41,510 nucleotides of DNA from Chara braunii (Eukaryota; Streptophyta; Charophyceae; Charales; Characeae), in contig BFEA01000366.1 in assembly GCA_003427395.1 (NCBI GenBank), positions 619,008 through 660,517 of the forward strand. Reading direction: 5' to 3'. A program made the translations under genes and the position numbers. Below the pieces are notes generated by a model. The model was not told the origin of the DNA, did not search any database, and was given only the letters and a program-made list of their open reading frames with translations. Of the stretch, positions 30,286-40,567 are shown piece after piece; the first letter of the stretch is position 1; every line of letters begins with the position of its first letter.

Positions 30286-30297
30286 GCTCTGATACCA
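30286..30297 (-). other. Primer-binding site complementary to initiator Met tRNA
   Basis: The minus strand reads TGGTATCAGAGC, one base after the LTR end (...TTGCA at 30299). This is the classic plant retrotransposon minus-strand priming site and fixes the orientation of the LTR element. Confidence 0.85.
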
Positions 30298-30298
30298 G

Positions 30299-30608
30299 TG
30301 CAATCAGACTCGCTTTCATCCACACTTCACATGCATGCAAACAGGTTGCGCAGCAAACTGGCGACAAGCGCCCACTCATAACTCATAGATATGGTAACCA
30401 AAAACACAGTTCAAATACAATCTCACTTCAGATGGCTATGACGCATCAACGTCTATACAAATCTCTGTTCGTCACTTACACAACGCTGCTGTTCACACAC
30501 CGGATCACCCTGGATATCCCACACGCATCACGTTGTACACGCACGCACATACACACACACACACGCTACTCCCTTCTAACAGCTATGGCGGCTATGGTCG
30601 CTGCTATC
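30299..30608 (-). repeat. LTR copy 2 (5' LTR), part next to the primer-binding site
   Basis: It matches 28538-28829 closely over its whole length and stops at CTATC, where an unrelated 4.9-kb sequence begins. The rest of the LTR resumes at 35529. Confidence 0.8.
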
Positions 30609-30980
30609 ACGCTGGTTTTAGTGCTTGTGGAGGCGCGATGTAATGCATTGTGGAACGAGGATAAGAGCAATCACGCTACGTTTAGTGCTTGTGAGTTGCT
30701 AGACGTGATTGAGGACAAAATATCAACCATTAGAGACGCTATCGGCAATGCTATGTCACAGTGACACGGTTTTGTGGTGATGTCGTACATGTCGTCATTT
30801 GCAGTCTAAAAAGATGGCAAGAACAAGGGTTTGCACAGGCTCAGTTTCGGGTCATCGTTGAACGGATTGTATGGTTACCAATCCAAACGTGCGTTGAACA
30901 TGCTTTTATAGTTTCGATAAAGTATTATGTTCACGTATGAATGTGCATTGTTCATGTGCGTGTGATGTGTAGGGTGCATA

Positions 30981-31724
30981 ATGTCGTCGAGAACGTTGAC
31001 AAGCATCAGTGAAAGTCCCGAGAGACACGTGCGCTTAGCAAAACCATTTCCTCCTTGTGCGAAATCGGTGCGGCATTATAACGGTCATACTTGGCTCTAC
31101 GAAGCAACAAGAGAGGAATTCGAAGAGGACCCATAGATGACCGTCGTCCCGTACATGAACTGACATCTTGACCAATGGACCGATGGTAATTGGTATGCGA
31201 TAGAGGGTGGCTGCCCTTCGGCAAACCATTACAAGTTCGTCAATATGTTGGAGTTCGGAGACCTCATTACAGTGTCTCATGGTCTCCTCAAACTCATTTT
31301 CCTCACCCGTCTGCGTAAAGCATACCGCAACATTAACCGCTATAGCAGCCGCCTCGACTTCAACTACATCAGGACATCGTCACACACTTGAGGAAGTTCA
31401 TTGAAACAAGAGTTGGTGGACACAGCTCGTCATTGTTCATTCTTGGAGCAGTACCCACTCCGTTGTCCGGGGATTTATCCACGAGCTGTGTCATACTGTT
31501 GCGTGCGGTTGAGTATTACCGGATATGATTTCGCAAGACTGCTATGTGTGGCTTCTTCAAACAAAAGTAGGAAACTCGTGGATGCAGTTGTGCGTGTATC
31601 GCGGAACGAGCTCTTTGTTCAGGCGTCAGAGGGATGGTGGTTGCCTATTCGTCGCGGTCCAGATGGGCGGTCAGATTCGGTGATAGCAGGACAAATGCAT
31701 AACCGGCATTGTGGCAGCAACTAG
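30981..31724 (+). pseudogene. Unknown decayed protein gene A of the insertion
   Basis: A single frame from ATG 30981 to TAG 31722 (248 codons) is broken only by TAG 31134, TGA 31161 and TGA 31389. The product looks protein-like, with phrases such as PFPPCAKSVRHYNGHTWLYE, WTDGNWYAIEGGCPSANHY, LEQYPLRCPGIYPRAVSY and FVQASEGWWLPIRRGPDGR. It is rich in Trp, Tyr and Cys and has no transmembrane segment. The stops are compatible with CAG to TAG and CGA to TGA changes. I do not recognise the family. A few stops in an otherwise unshifted frame suggest a once-functional gene. Confidence 0.45.
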
Positions 31725-31966
31725 AAGAGAAAGCGATGGTCATAGGAAACGTCATAGGGAATTCTTTAGCATGACCAGGAGGGTTTGTTAGGATGAAATA
31801 CATGTCCGTATTTTCGGAGAATGCAACAGTCGAGGATCCGCAGATCCACGTATATGGATCGTTTATGAATGTTATGCATGGCTTCGGTCCACGACATCGT
31901 CTGGGGGAAACCCCATACGTCACAAGATCCGGAGGTTGTCAGACCTCCTACTTAAGGGAAAAATAG
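31703..31966 (+). pseudogene. Unknown frame B of the insertion, overlapping the end of A
   Basis: A different frame, open except for TGA 31772, encodes WQQLEEKAMVIGNVIGNS, then MKYMSVFSENATVEDPQIHV and MNVMHGFGPRHRLGET. It could be a frameshifted continuation of gene A or a separate exon. No family is recognised. Confidence 0.35.
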
Positions 31967-32352
31967 TGACAATATAATCATAGCGGATATACTGTTTTTT
32001 TTGTTTTTATCCGACTATGATCTATAAAGACTATAAAGCATTGAGGAGAGGGGTTCTCGATTTTAGAAAATAGAACTATTTCATGGATAAAAGATATATT
32101 TCTTATGAAACATGCTATGCATGTGTGTAGCAGAAAATTGTAAATATACAGGGTGACGGACAAAGATATGAAGTAGAAGAGAGAGGTATGAGAGGCAGTA
32201 GTTGCTAAGAACTTCGCAAGTAGACGCTATACGAAGTATCTTCGTAGTTCAGTAATTTTTTATTTGTATAACAGACGTGCTGGTGTAAAATATTCAGAAT
32301 CTAATATGATGAAACTCGTGAATTTTGTTCGTCTTAGCGTTCAACTTGCAGG
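31967..32352. other. AT-rich spacer in the insertion
   Basis: No convincing frame or structure seen. Confidence 0.4.
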
Positions 32353-33246
32353 ATGAAAGTCAATCAAACAAGCTCGCATGGAAGCGGATCCTCTAATAAA
32401 GTTTCATCAACAATCGAGGATCTCATTATTTTAGGCACTAACATTTGGTCGGTTGACATCGTCGAATAATTTGCAAATTATGAGTACATAAAGGTCAAAA
32501 ACGAAGTTGGGCCGGATGAAGAACTTCTACCGATCATGGGTTTTGTCAACGGACAGGAGACGATTGTGTCCGACAAAGAATCAAATGTATGATACCTATA
32601 CACAAAGGAGGAAGAAACATACGTCATCGTGTCGAGGAAAGACGTTGTGGATCCTTTGGAGATGCTAGCAAACTGGAGGGAGGTATGCAGGAAACAGGAC
32701 TGGGACGCGAAAGACAAATTAAAACAAAGGGTATGCGCGTGACATTCCATTGGCAGAAGAGAATTGCTCGCACCGGTGATGGTGGATTGCTACGGTCGAA
32801 TCCGAGTATGGAACAGAGGCAAGGCCATAGTGACACTTTTTACAACAGTGAAGATCACCGGTACGACAATGAATGTGTTGTTCACTGCCCGGGAAGAATT
32901 TTGGGACCCCGCGAGTTCGAGCAAACTCGAACAGTTTCGGAATCGGTTAGAAATCGATGCGGCACTTCGTCGAGAGTTAGTGAACAGGGTTGACAGTTTG
33001 GTGCATGTGCAACTGCACTACCTTTTTGATAAATGTGAGGAGATTGTGTTCACTGTCGAGCATAGAAAATGTGACACGGATAAAGTGACTCATACTAAGC
33101 AGTATCATCGATCGGGACAAAAACAAGTATCATTAGTGGGTGACAGACAAAAGATAGTGATAGATTGTATGTACTGTGAAGACATAAAGCACACAACAAA
33201 TTTTATACTTCTTCTCCTTCACGGGACACATGATAGCAGTCAGTAG
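32353..33246 (+). pseudogene. Unknown decayed protein gene C of the insertion
   Basis: One frame of 297 codons from ATG 32353 to TAG 33244 is interrupted only by TAA 32467, TGA 32590 and TGA 32740. The N-terminus is Ser-rich, then come phrases such as EDLIILGTNIWSVDIVE, DEELLPIMGFVNGQETIV, ETYVIVSRKDVVDPLEMLA, LEQFRNRLEIDAALRRELV and IVIDCMYCEDIKHTTNFILL. The last ~150 codons are fully open. There are no membrane segments. The stops are compatible with deamination (CAA to TAA, CGA to TGA). Family unknown; no mobile-element enzyme motif seen. Confidence 0.45.
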
Positions 33247-33552
33247 CATAGCACGTTTGTCATAGCCGAGACATGTTCAGCAATCGATGCGCTTCATCGC
33301 TGACACGTGTTCCAGACTTTGTAGCAGATATGTGAATGACTTTCCTTACTATGGAAATAGGAATTGATAGCGCACTGCAGCGATCGTCAGTTTCACATTG
33401 TGTGCTGAACGCAGTCAAGTTTCGTTTGTTATGTTTATTCGCGTTTTTTTATCTATTATTTTATTTTCGGTTACGGTGCATATACGATTTTTGAAAAATC
33501 GCAAACATTTGCAATTAAGATGTTCAAAGTTAGCATATACAAACGTGTCTGG

Positions 33553-33583
<31 letters not shown>

Positions 33584-33715
33584 CAGTCTTTGTTGTATTA
33601 TAAACTACCATTTCTTTTTCTTTGTTCGAATAATGTTGATAAATGTCGAATGACTAATTTTGAACAACATTATCTAATCGATCTTGCAGGGTTATAGTGC
33701 TCGACATTACAATAG
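33247..33715. other. Spacer with poly-T and a possible splice acceptor
   Basis: Mostly AT-rich, with about 27 T residues at 33551-33577. A pyrimidine/AG phrase, GATCTTGCAG, ends at about 33689 just before frame D, so this might be an intron in a spliced gene; this is only suggestive. Confidence 0.3.
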
Positions 33716-34165
33716 GAAACAAACAAATTAAGGTGCACCTTATACAACAATGGCGAGCATCACTCTCATCGCAAAGCCTGCAGGGCAGCTCTCACCACAA
33801 CAAACGGACCGTTTTCATACGAATATGAGTCAATAGTAAGATGTGAAGTTGGTGAATGTAAATTATTTGTAGTTGTCGTGCGGTTCACGGAAATCGACGT
33901 GTATGATGTGCGAATTTATGGAAGACAAGGAGAAACGAGGACAGTGCTAGAGTATGTGGAATGTCATAAAGCAGCTTTGCAAGTCCACGAGGAAAAAAAA
34001 ACAACATTGATGCGCGAGGGCAGAAGACTTGAAGGCTGGTCTGCTTTCGTAACCGACTTTGAAAGCATGTCTGTTCCACCTATCCCGACATGCATGTTGG
34101 ACGGCTCAAACGATGCGAGCATGTCGATTCTCATCATTAATGCAACAAATAGGAGCCGCCGGTAA
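33716..34165 (+). pseudogene. Unknown frame D of the insertion
   Basis: Open for 149 codons with no stop; no early ATG, so it is probably a 3' exon or a 5'-truncated gene. The product includes NGPFSYEYESIVRCEVGECK, VVVVRFTEIDVYDVRIYGRQ, TLMREGRRLEGWSAFVTDFE and ASMSILIINATNRSRR at the end. No family recognised. It lies in the same orientation as frames A-C, as expected for one element or operon-free gene set. Confidence 0.45.
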
Positions 34166-34339
34166 TATGAAAGTAGGAAAATGTGAGAGTATGAGTGAGG
34201 ATATTTATTCAAAGATGATAAGTTGCTAAGTACGAGCGATGGAGCAACGATGACATTCACATGTGGATGAATGTTCAGTTATTTATTGCATTTGTGATGT
34301 ATTTACTGTGGCAAACTCGTAGAAATATAATACGATTCT

Positions 34340-35282
34340 CAATTTTGTATGCAAAGCAAGAGAGAAAAAAAAAGAAAACGTGCACATTTACAGTGTGAAA
34401 ATGAATACGCATTGAATGTTTTCAAGTATTGGGGGGGGGGGGTGTTGCAGCGTGTGGCACAAAAACCAAATTGACAGATATAAATCGCATTGACAATCTT
34501 ATTATATTAAAATAATGAGGAAGGTTTTAAAATATATTCATTAAATTGCTTATGAATCAAAAGGAAAACAAAACGAAAATGCATATTCGATGTTTTTCTC
34601 ACACATATATAAAACAAATGTTGAAAGTGTTCATGAGATTATAAAGTTTTGTTAAATACATGGAAAAAAAAACTTCCTCAATTTCGTATGCAATGTAAGA
34701 GAGAAAAAACCTTCCTCAAACTCATAGGAAAAAAAAAAACTTCCTCAAACTATGAAAAAAGAACTTCTTCAATTTCGTATGCAAACCAAGGTCGAAAACA
34801 ATTGTTGAAAAATACCCTTTTTCCCACGCATATATCAAATAAATGTTGAAAATGTTCATGAAATTATTTATTTTTTTTAAATACCCATAAAAAAAAAACT
34901 TCCTCAATTTCGTATGCAAAGCAAGAGAGAAAAAACCATCCTCAAACACGTAGGAAAAAAACAACTTCATCAAACTCGTGGGAAAAAAAACATTCCTCAA
35001 TTTCGTATGCAAAGCAAAAGATGTAAATTTGGGGGGTTTTGTTGCACATTGTGGCAAAAAAAAACAGATTGATAAATCTAAATCGCATTGACAATCTTAT
35101 TATATTACGAAAAGAAGGAAGGTTTTAGAATATATTCATTAAATTGCTTATGAATCGAAAGGAAAACAAAACCAAAATGCGTATTCGATGTCTTTTCCCA
35201 TGCATATATCTAACAAATGTTGAAAATGTTCATAAAATTATTCAGTTTTGTAACTTCCGTTAAATACATGGAAAAAAAAACT
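34340..35282. repeat. ~595-bp imperfect tandem duplication plus short A-rich repeats
   Basis: Sequence 34442-34676 recurs at 35037-35282 (shared phrases AATCGCATTGACAATCTTAT and ATTCATTAAATTGCTTATGA). Between and after these, the phrase CTTCCTCAATTTCGTATGCA recurs at about 34673, 34897 and 34993 with variants. The block is A-rich and non-coding and occupies the right part of the insertion. Confidence 0.75.
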
Positions 35283-35528
35283 TAAAATTCTTCAAATTTT
35301 AAACTACGTGCAATTGGAAAATAGTAAACCATCAGAATAAATAGAGCTCCCAAGCAAATACTGACCATTTTAGACGATATTATTCGATAATTCAACGGTT
35401 TTTCAACCCATGGTATCCTATGTACTGCGGTAGTAAAAGTGCTTGAAAATGAAAAAAAGGAAAAAAAAAAATGAAGTTTCAATTTCGTTCAAAAATAAAA
35501 ATATGTTCGTTTTGACGAAATCGCAGTT

Positions 35529-36033
35529 CTATCGCTATGGCTAAGCTCCTTCTCGCCCTCTTCGTCCTCGGGTTCACTACAGAGTCAGTGTAGACCACCT
35601 CGCACAAGTCGCTATGGCAGCGCTTCCGCATGGCTTACGCAGGAATGAATGAATGGCAAGGCGTTGCCTCTTGGTTTATACTTCTGTAACTTGTTGGTCT
35701 GCCCCTTTCCATCGGCCCATGGTGCACACAGTCCCTCATGGTACTTGCTTGACTGGACTGGGACTGACTGGACCGGTACCGCTGACTGCATGGGTTTGCA
35801 CTGCCAACGTAATGCAGTTGGTTTCACCACTTGCCCACTAAGTCTTGCCTCTGACTGAAACGTGAGGCAACTTCGAAAGGCCACTCTCGGACCTTCCGGA
35901 AGTCTGTGGACTTGGCCTTTCGAGTACTGTAGCAGCTATGACCTTGACCTTTCAGGACTGTAGCAGCTACAACCTTGACCTTTCAGGATTCCTACAGTTA
36001 CAACCTCTACAGGGCTGTGACTCCTACTTGACA
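35529..36033 (-). repeat. LTR copy 2 (5' LTR), outer part
   Basis: It matches 28830-29348, with indels, to the terminal ...CTACTTGACA. On the minus strand this is the LTR start (TGTCAAGTAGGAG). The outer flank at 36034 (GATCT) does not match the outer flank of LTR copy 1 (AATTA), so no target-site duplication supports one intact insertion. Confidence 0.75.
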
Positions 36034-37750
36034 GATCTACAGATCAAACCCCTACCACTACACAGACCTGCGATAGACAACAAGAACTGTCAAAACACAG
36101 GTCACGGGTTCAAACACTCGGGGTCGACACAGATATTGTACATAGGTAAGGTGAAAACTAGGAATAGTAGGGATCGAGCCCTGGGATCTGCATTCGCTAC
36201 TGCTAACAAGTGAAAACCGTTTCAAAGGGAGGGAGAGATGAATAATCGCGCCCACAGAATATACGAGGAGAGAAGATACGAACGAGATTTTCCCAGATGG
36301 CGCAAAGTCGAGCGTTGAACACTCCCCACACCACTCAAGGCATAGGTGACCCTGTGTCACTGTCCCTAGTCTTGAAGATCCGCCACTCTTAGAAAATAAA
36401 CGACACTATGATTCCAAACGCAGTTATGGCTGGATATTATTTTACCCTCCGCACCCGGGACACGTTCCCACCACCACTAGTGAGTCTCCCACTCCCGCTG
36501 ATGGCGCCGCCACCCATAGGGCTTCAGGGCTTTACGAACCCAGCAGAGATCTTGTCCCTTCACCATATTAATTTCTCAGATTCTACCGTAGGTATGTAAG
36601 TGATGAAAATACAAGCAGGAGTTCCCAGGATGACCGCAGGTCGAGCGTAGAACACTCCCCACACCACTCAAGGCATGGGTGACCTTGCAACATTGTTTCC
36701 TGCGCTTGACGAACAACCACTTCCTGAAAATAAACTTCAGTGTATCCCGGTAGGCAGAATGTCAAGACCTTCCTAACTTGGCTCTCACTCAAAACATAAC
36801 GAGTATATCGGTGTGACTGACCGGAAATAATTCTACTAACACCGGGAGACTTCCTCCCCTAAGTACCAGTAGAACATAAAACTCAAAGACCAGGAGCTGG
36901 GCAAGAAGAATAAGTTGTAGGGTTACCCTCCCATCATCACTGTCCAATCGAAACGGAGAGCCCTCCCATCATCATTGTCCAATCGAAATGGAGAGACTCA
37001 GTATGTTCTCGACTTTTGACTAAATATAGCCACAAATACACCCAAGTCCAGTGAGAGCTAAAACTTTACGACAATAATGACTTATACCAGGGAAACTCCT
37101 ACCCTAAAGTATGAGCAAAAGAGTCGAGATCGAAATTAAGCCCATAGAAGGAAATGAATTGGGTAAGAAAGGAAGAGATCGCAAACGGAACATGAAGTAA
37201 CTGCACATAGGAATTAAGGGGACAGAGAGGCAGTTTCAATCGAGTACCTTGGCATTGAGGCAATCACTGGACTCGATGTGCGAACAAATGACCTGCTGAC
37301 CAAGGCTAACCTAAACTATGCCTACATGCAAATGAGATGTGTAGAACTGAAGACCTTGGACATGCCGAAGCGCTGCCACCGCAGTCGCACGCTCTCCCAC
37401 TGCGTCCAGATCCGCCACTCCGTCTTCCAAGCTTCTCTTATTGACCGAGGCAGTCGAGATGGCGAATCACGAAAGTCCAGCGCACAACCTTTAGATGGTG
37501 AGAAAGGAGCCCCCCTTTTCCAGCAAAAGGCTTGAGGGGAGGACAGCTCCTCTGGTGTCGAGATCTGTCAGGTATGACAGTTGGTATGGAGGTCAGACAC
37601 GGAGCTGCCAGGATGCCTTGGAGTAAGAGTGTGAGGCACTCCCTACCCACTCAAGGGCTAGGCTACGCCAGGGCATTGTCGCCATAGCTCTCACGCAGCT
37701 ATGGTGCCTGGCAGGGTAGGCGCCTTGTGGAAAGGATCAGCGTCTACATG
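36034..37750. repeat. Dispersed short repeats, some with a 5S-like motif; no gene
   Basis: The phrase CACTCCCCACACCACTCAAG followed by GGCATRGGTGACC occurs at about 36320 and 36653, with a weaker version at about 37632. The part GGCATGGGTGACCTTG resembles the 5S rRNA C box, and GCAGGTCGAGCG upstream resembles the A box, so a 5S-derived SINE is possible. A 35-bp unit is tandemly duplicated at 36926-36995. No convincing protein frame is present. Confidence 0.4.
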
Positions 37751-38233
37751 CCCCACTGTTGCGTCCTACTCAGCCGCCGTCGATGACCGGGCGCCGCCAC
37801 CACCGCTATCGCCGCTTCGTTAACGCACGTTTCGCGCGGCCCTCCCATTTAATATGCGGATATGGGAAGGGCCGCTTTGAGGTTTTGGGCATGGTTCACG
37901 TCACACTGCTGTACCTTTTCAGATGGGACAAGGTCGCGGCCGTCTGGAGAAATGGGGATTTGGTACTTGGCTGGTCACACGGCGACATCCATAAATTGTG
38001 CAAGAACTTTTGTGAACAAATTTTTGCCAGTTTTTGAAAAAAATGCAAAAAACAAAAAAAGGGCATTTCCGGTCATCTCCAGAGGTGATGGCAAAATCCC
38101 TTGTCCCGCGGCTTCCCAGGCCGCTGACAAATGGGTACTGGAATAGTACATTTGTGAATTTGGTAGATCCGTGTGACCGGCCTTTTCCCCTTTTTTGGGG
38201 ATTTTGGGATTATAGGTCCCCGTGTGAGTACGC
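37751..38233. other. Mixed non-genic region ending in a family B-related MITE
   Basis: The end at 38215-38233 (reverse complement GGGCGTACTCACACGGGG) is a family B-type terminus followed by TCA. A weak counterpart TGGTCACACGGCGACATCC is at about 37970, giving a possible 265-bp element. The rest shows no gene. Confidence 0.4.
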
Positions 38234-38399
38234 CCTCACACTAGCAATATTTTCTGTGTTCTTCTCTTTTCTTTTTCCTTTTCCTGTTTTTGAAAGTGGG
38301 CGTTCGGGCGTTGGGGGATCGCTCACGGGGCCGACAAAATCTGTCTGCTTCGATTGCCAAAACTTGGTGCTGGCGTGACCATGGCGGCGCAGGGAAGAA

Positions 38400-38808
38400 C
38401 ACTAGGGTGTTAGGGGGGCGTGCCGAGGGAGCAGTGATATGCTCCTGGTCGTTGCTGGTCTCACTTGACTTCTGTCAGGAATCCTAGTTCGGTGGAGGTA
38501 GGAGAGCGTGATATGTGGGGGCCATCGGCGGGTGGGATCCAGACGCTGCACCATACCTGACGAGACCGATCGGGGGTTCTGCCCCTCGATCTTTGATATG
38601 GAGGTTTTTGCGGGGGTCTCCTGCCCTGACACTGTTGTCAGGGTCAGCCCGCGAAGGTGATGAAGACAGGAGCTACGGGAGATTGCTGGACTTCTCATGT
38701 TTGCTGCACAGCCGGGGTACGTGGGGATTTCGTTTACGATCTGCGGCAGGAGCGCACATCGACTTCGTGGATTGGGTGTGCTCACCTGTCTTGGCCCGTG
38801 TTAGGGTC

Positions 38809-38811
<3 letters not shown>
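38400..38811 (+). pseudogene. Possible remnant of an APE-type endonuclease reading frame
   Basis: Frames here contain LLVSLDFCQES, GRLLDFS and AGAHIDFVDWVCSPVLARV, loosely like the C-terminal endonuclease phrases of LINEs (LLDFC..., IDYV..SP.L). Stops and frame changes are present and no other domain is visible. This is a weak call; it may be chance. Confidence 0.2.

Positions 38812-38812
<1 letters not shown>

Positions 38813-38880
<68 letters not shown>
38813..38880. repeat. (GA)n microsatellite
   Basis: About 34 GA repeats. Confidence 0.95.
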
Positions 38881-38882
<2 letters not shown>

Positions 38883-39261
38883 TTGTACATAGTGGACTGT
38901 TTGTGTTGGATTGTTGTTGTTGGTTTGGTGTAGTTATCTGCGGGCATACTCACAGGAGGACCAAAAGACCCAAAATCCCAAAATTTGAGTCATTTTTAGG
39001 GTCACACTGGAGAGGCTGCCTACCCAAATGCCTCAAACGGTGACCCTTCTGTCAGCGGCCTGCGGGCCGGCGGGCGGACCCTTTTTGAGACCACCTCCGG
39101 AGGTGGGGTAAGGCCTTTACAGTTTGTTAAATAGAACTTTCATCGTAGGTAGTATGATCGTACACCATTCCTTGGAGATAATTCTGTTGTTGAGGATGGA
39201 TGGTCAATCCTCCCAGAAGGGGACAGTGAATGCTATCCCGCTTTGTCATACACCCAGCTGA
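38881..39261. other. Non-genic stretch
   Basis: A single MITE-B-type left terminus (GGGCATACTCACAGGAGG) is at 38943. A GC-rich hairpin (ACCTCCGGAGGT) lies at about 39092-39103. No gene seen. Confidence 0.4.
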
Positions 39262-39452
39262 GGCCATGCTCACACTAGCACTTTCTTAAAATTTAAAGTA
39301 AGGGCATACTCACACTAGCACTTTCCTAAGATTTTGTGTGTCTGAGTCATATCTGACTGAAATTATGGCCTGACCTAGATGAATCTGACCGCAATCATGT
39401 CCAGAGCTTAGCAGAAAAAGTCCTACTAATAGACTAAGTGTGAGTATGCCCC
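39262..39452. mobile_element. MITE family B, best copy, preceded by a partial copy
   Basis: 39302-39452 starts GGGCATACTCACACTAGC and ends ...GTGTGAGTATGCCC; inner phrases (ctttcctaagatt, atctgactgaaattatggcctgacc) define the family. The first ~39 bases are also present just upstream at 39263-39300 with changes, as a tandem partial copy. 150 bp, non-coding. Confidence 0.7.
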
Positions 39453-39601
39453 CAGACAGGTAGTTTTGCAGGTAGATCTCACCACGCTGATGTGGGGTTG
39501 AGAGGCTGTGTGAGGCTTCTTTTTGGTTTCTGTCCCCTCGAAGATAGATTACCTTTTGGCTGTGTGACAGTCATTGGCAGTTGCATTCTCCCCGTCCAGT
39601 T

Positions 39602-39621
39602 ACTACCATCTTCATCCTTTT
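39602..39621. repeat. Target-site duplication, left copy, of the U6 retrocopy
   Basis: ACTACCATCTTCATCCTTTT recurs at 39748-39767 with one T to C change. The two flank the minus-strand U6 pseudogene. Confidence 0.8.
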
Positions 39622-39639
39622 CTTTTTTTTCCCTCTTTT

Positions 39640-39747
39640 TAAAATTTTGACCTTTTTTTTTCGATTTATGTGTCTCATGCTTGCACATGGGCCATGCTAA
39701 TCTTCTTTCTCTGTATCGTTCCAAACATAACGCATGTCCCGAAGGAC
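39640..39747 (-). pseudogene. U6: U6 snRNA retropseudogene 1
   Basis: On the minus strand the sequence begins GTCCTTCGGGACATGCG and continues GGAACGATACAGAGA, AAGATTAGCATGGCCC, GCAAGCATGAGACACATAAATCG and a 3' end rich in A before AAATTTT. This matches plant U6 spliceosomal RNA over its full length, including the ACAGAGA box that pairs with the 5' splice site. A 4-base insertion follows ACAGAGA. An A-rich tail and 20-bp target-site duplications (39602-39621, 39748-39767) show it was copied by a LINE. No U6 promoter is seen upstream. Confidence 0.85.
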
Positions 39748-39763
39748 ACTACCATCTTCACCC

Positions 39764-39788
39764 TTTTTTTTTTTTTTTTTTTTTTTTT
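39764..39788. repeat. Poly-T next to two undetermined bases
   Basis: 25 T residues followed by N at 39789 and 39794. The sequence around this junction is uncertain. Confidence 0.9.
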
Positions 39789-39799
39789 NAAACNCCCCC

Positions 39800-40370
39800 G
39801 CCAGTGTTAGTGCTGCTGATAAGAGCAGACACCACTAACACCTGGGAGAGGCTCCGTCTATTGGTGGGGAGCGTCACCTGCTGGAAAACGGGTCCAGCAT
39901 CCCATATACAAAAAATAGACTGTCTGAGCACACGTGAGGACCGTGACTGTGGGGCCTGCGAGCATTGATTACCCTGCAGCCCAGGGGATTGACTGAGCAG
40001 GCCTATGTAATGTCTGGCGGTGTAGAAATCTGTGAGTTTTTCCAGGGTATCTCTAATTGCCTGACCAAGCCACTATGATGCAGTCCAGCATCCCACAGCC
40101 GGGCTTTCAAACAGGGCCCACAGTCATTATTACTGTGTTTAGACTGAAATTTGACCCAAATATACCCATAATGAGCATGCGTTCTATTTGAGCGAAGACG
40201 CTAATGCAAGGGATGGTGGCATTAATTCCCAGCAGGTGCAGCATCCCACTTTCCCTGCTAGATTGGAGCAAAACAACGGCAGCAGAAGAATTCTCTTGTC
40301 CTGAGTTAGAAAGTGGGCTGCTTACCATAGGTAGACAACAGGCACAAGGACATCCGTTATTATTTCAGTA
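39800..40370. other. Non-genic stretch with a hairpin
   Basis: An imperfect hairpin lies at about 39800-39845 (CCAGTGTTAGTG pairing with CACTAACACCTGG). The short phrase CAGCATCCCA recurs three times (about 39895, 40085, 40240). No gene is recognised. Confidence 0.4.
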
Positions 40371-40373
40371 CAG

Positions 40374-40534
40374 TCACAAAAACAGTCTGAAATACACTTC
40401 GGGCATTCCCCCCGAACATAACACACTCCCATGCAGCCCTACCTGACCGGAAGGCTAGCTTGTCTACATTGCCCAAAGTGCAATTTGAAACTGTTTTTTT
40501 CCCCGAAGTGTATTTTCAAACTCTTTTTGTGACT
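40374..40534. mobile_element. MITE with AGTCACAAAAA...CACTTCGGG ends
   Basis: About 32-bp terminal inverted repeats with several mismatches pair 40374-40405 with 40502-40534. The core resembles part of the family C element at 2393-2499. 160 bp, non-coding. It ends just before the second U6 pseudogene. Confidence 0.6.
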
Positions 40535-40567
40535 CCCACGTAGTTTCCTGTTACTTTCTTTTCGTGT

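Larger units (their letters stand above)
30604..35533. mobile_element. 4.9-kb AT-rich insertion of unknown type inside an LTR
   Basis: Comparing the two LTR copies defines the insertion as 30609-35528, flanked by CTATC on both sides (30604-30608, 35529-35533). No clear terminal inverted repeats, LTRs, poly-A or RT/transposase motifs were found. It is AT-rich, especially after 32000, unlike its surroundings. It contains at least four long frames with few stops (described separately) and a ~600-bp tandem duplication near its right end. The occupied LTR has CTATC-insertion-CTATC while the empty copy has CTATC-C-CTATC, so the duplication size is ambiguous. Confidence 0.7.

Noticed and set aside
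31645-31923. Minus-strand frame opposite frames A and B
   Set aside because: The plus-strand frames are longer, continuous and of better composition; the minus frame is likely a shadow.
32353-33246. Variant genetic code (TGA read as sense) in the unknown insertion
   Set aside because: The few stops include TAA, TAG and TGA, all explained by C to T changes at CAA, CAG and CGA; ordinary decay is simpler.
30609-35528. Helitron identity for the unknown insertion
   Set aside because: No 3' CTRR with hairpin followed by T at the right end, and no Rep/helicase motif; the A|T insertion rule is not met.
36096-36130. tRNA gene suggested by GGGTTCAAACAC
   Set aside because: The flanking bases cannot form a T stem or acceptor stem and no A box is at the right distance.
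37751-38146. Open frames that might be a host gene
   Set aside because: Short, overlapping in two frames, no recognisable domain, and part overlaps a MITE-like end.
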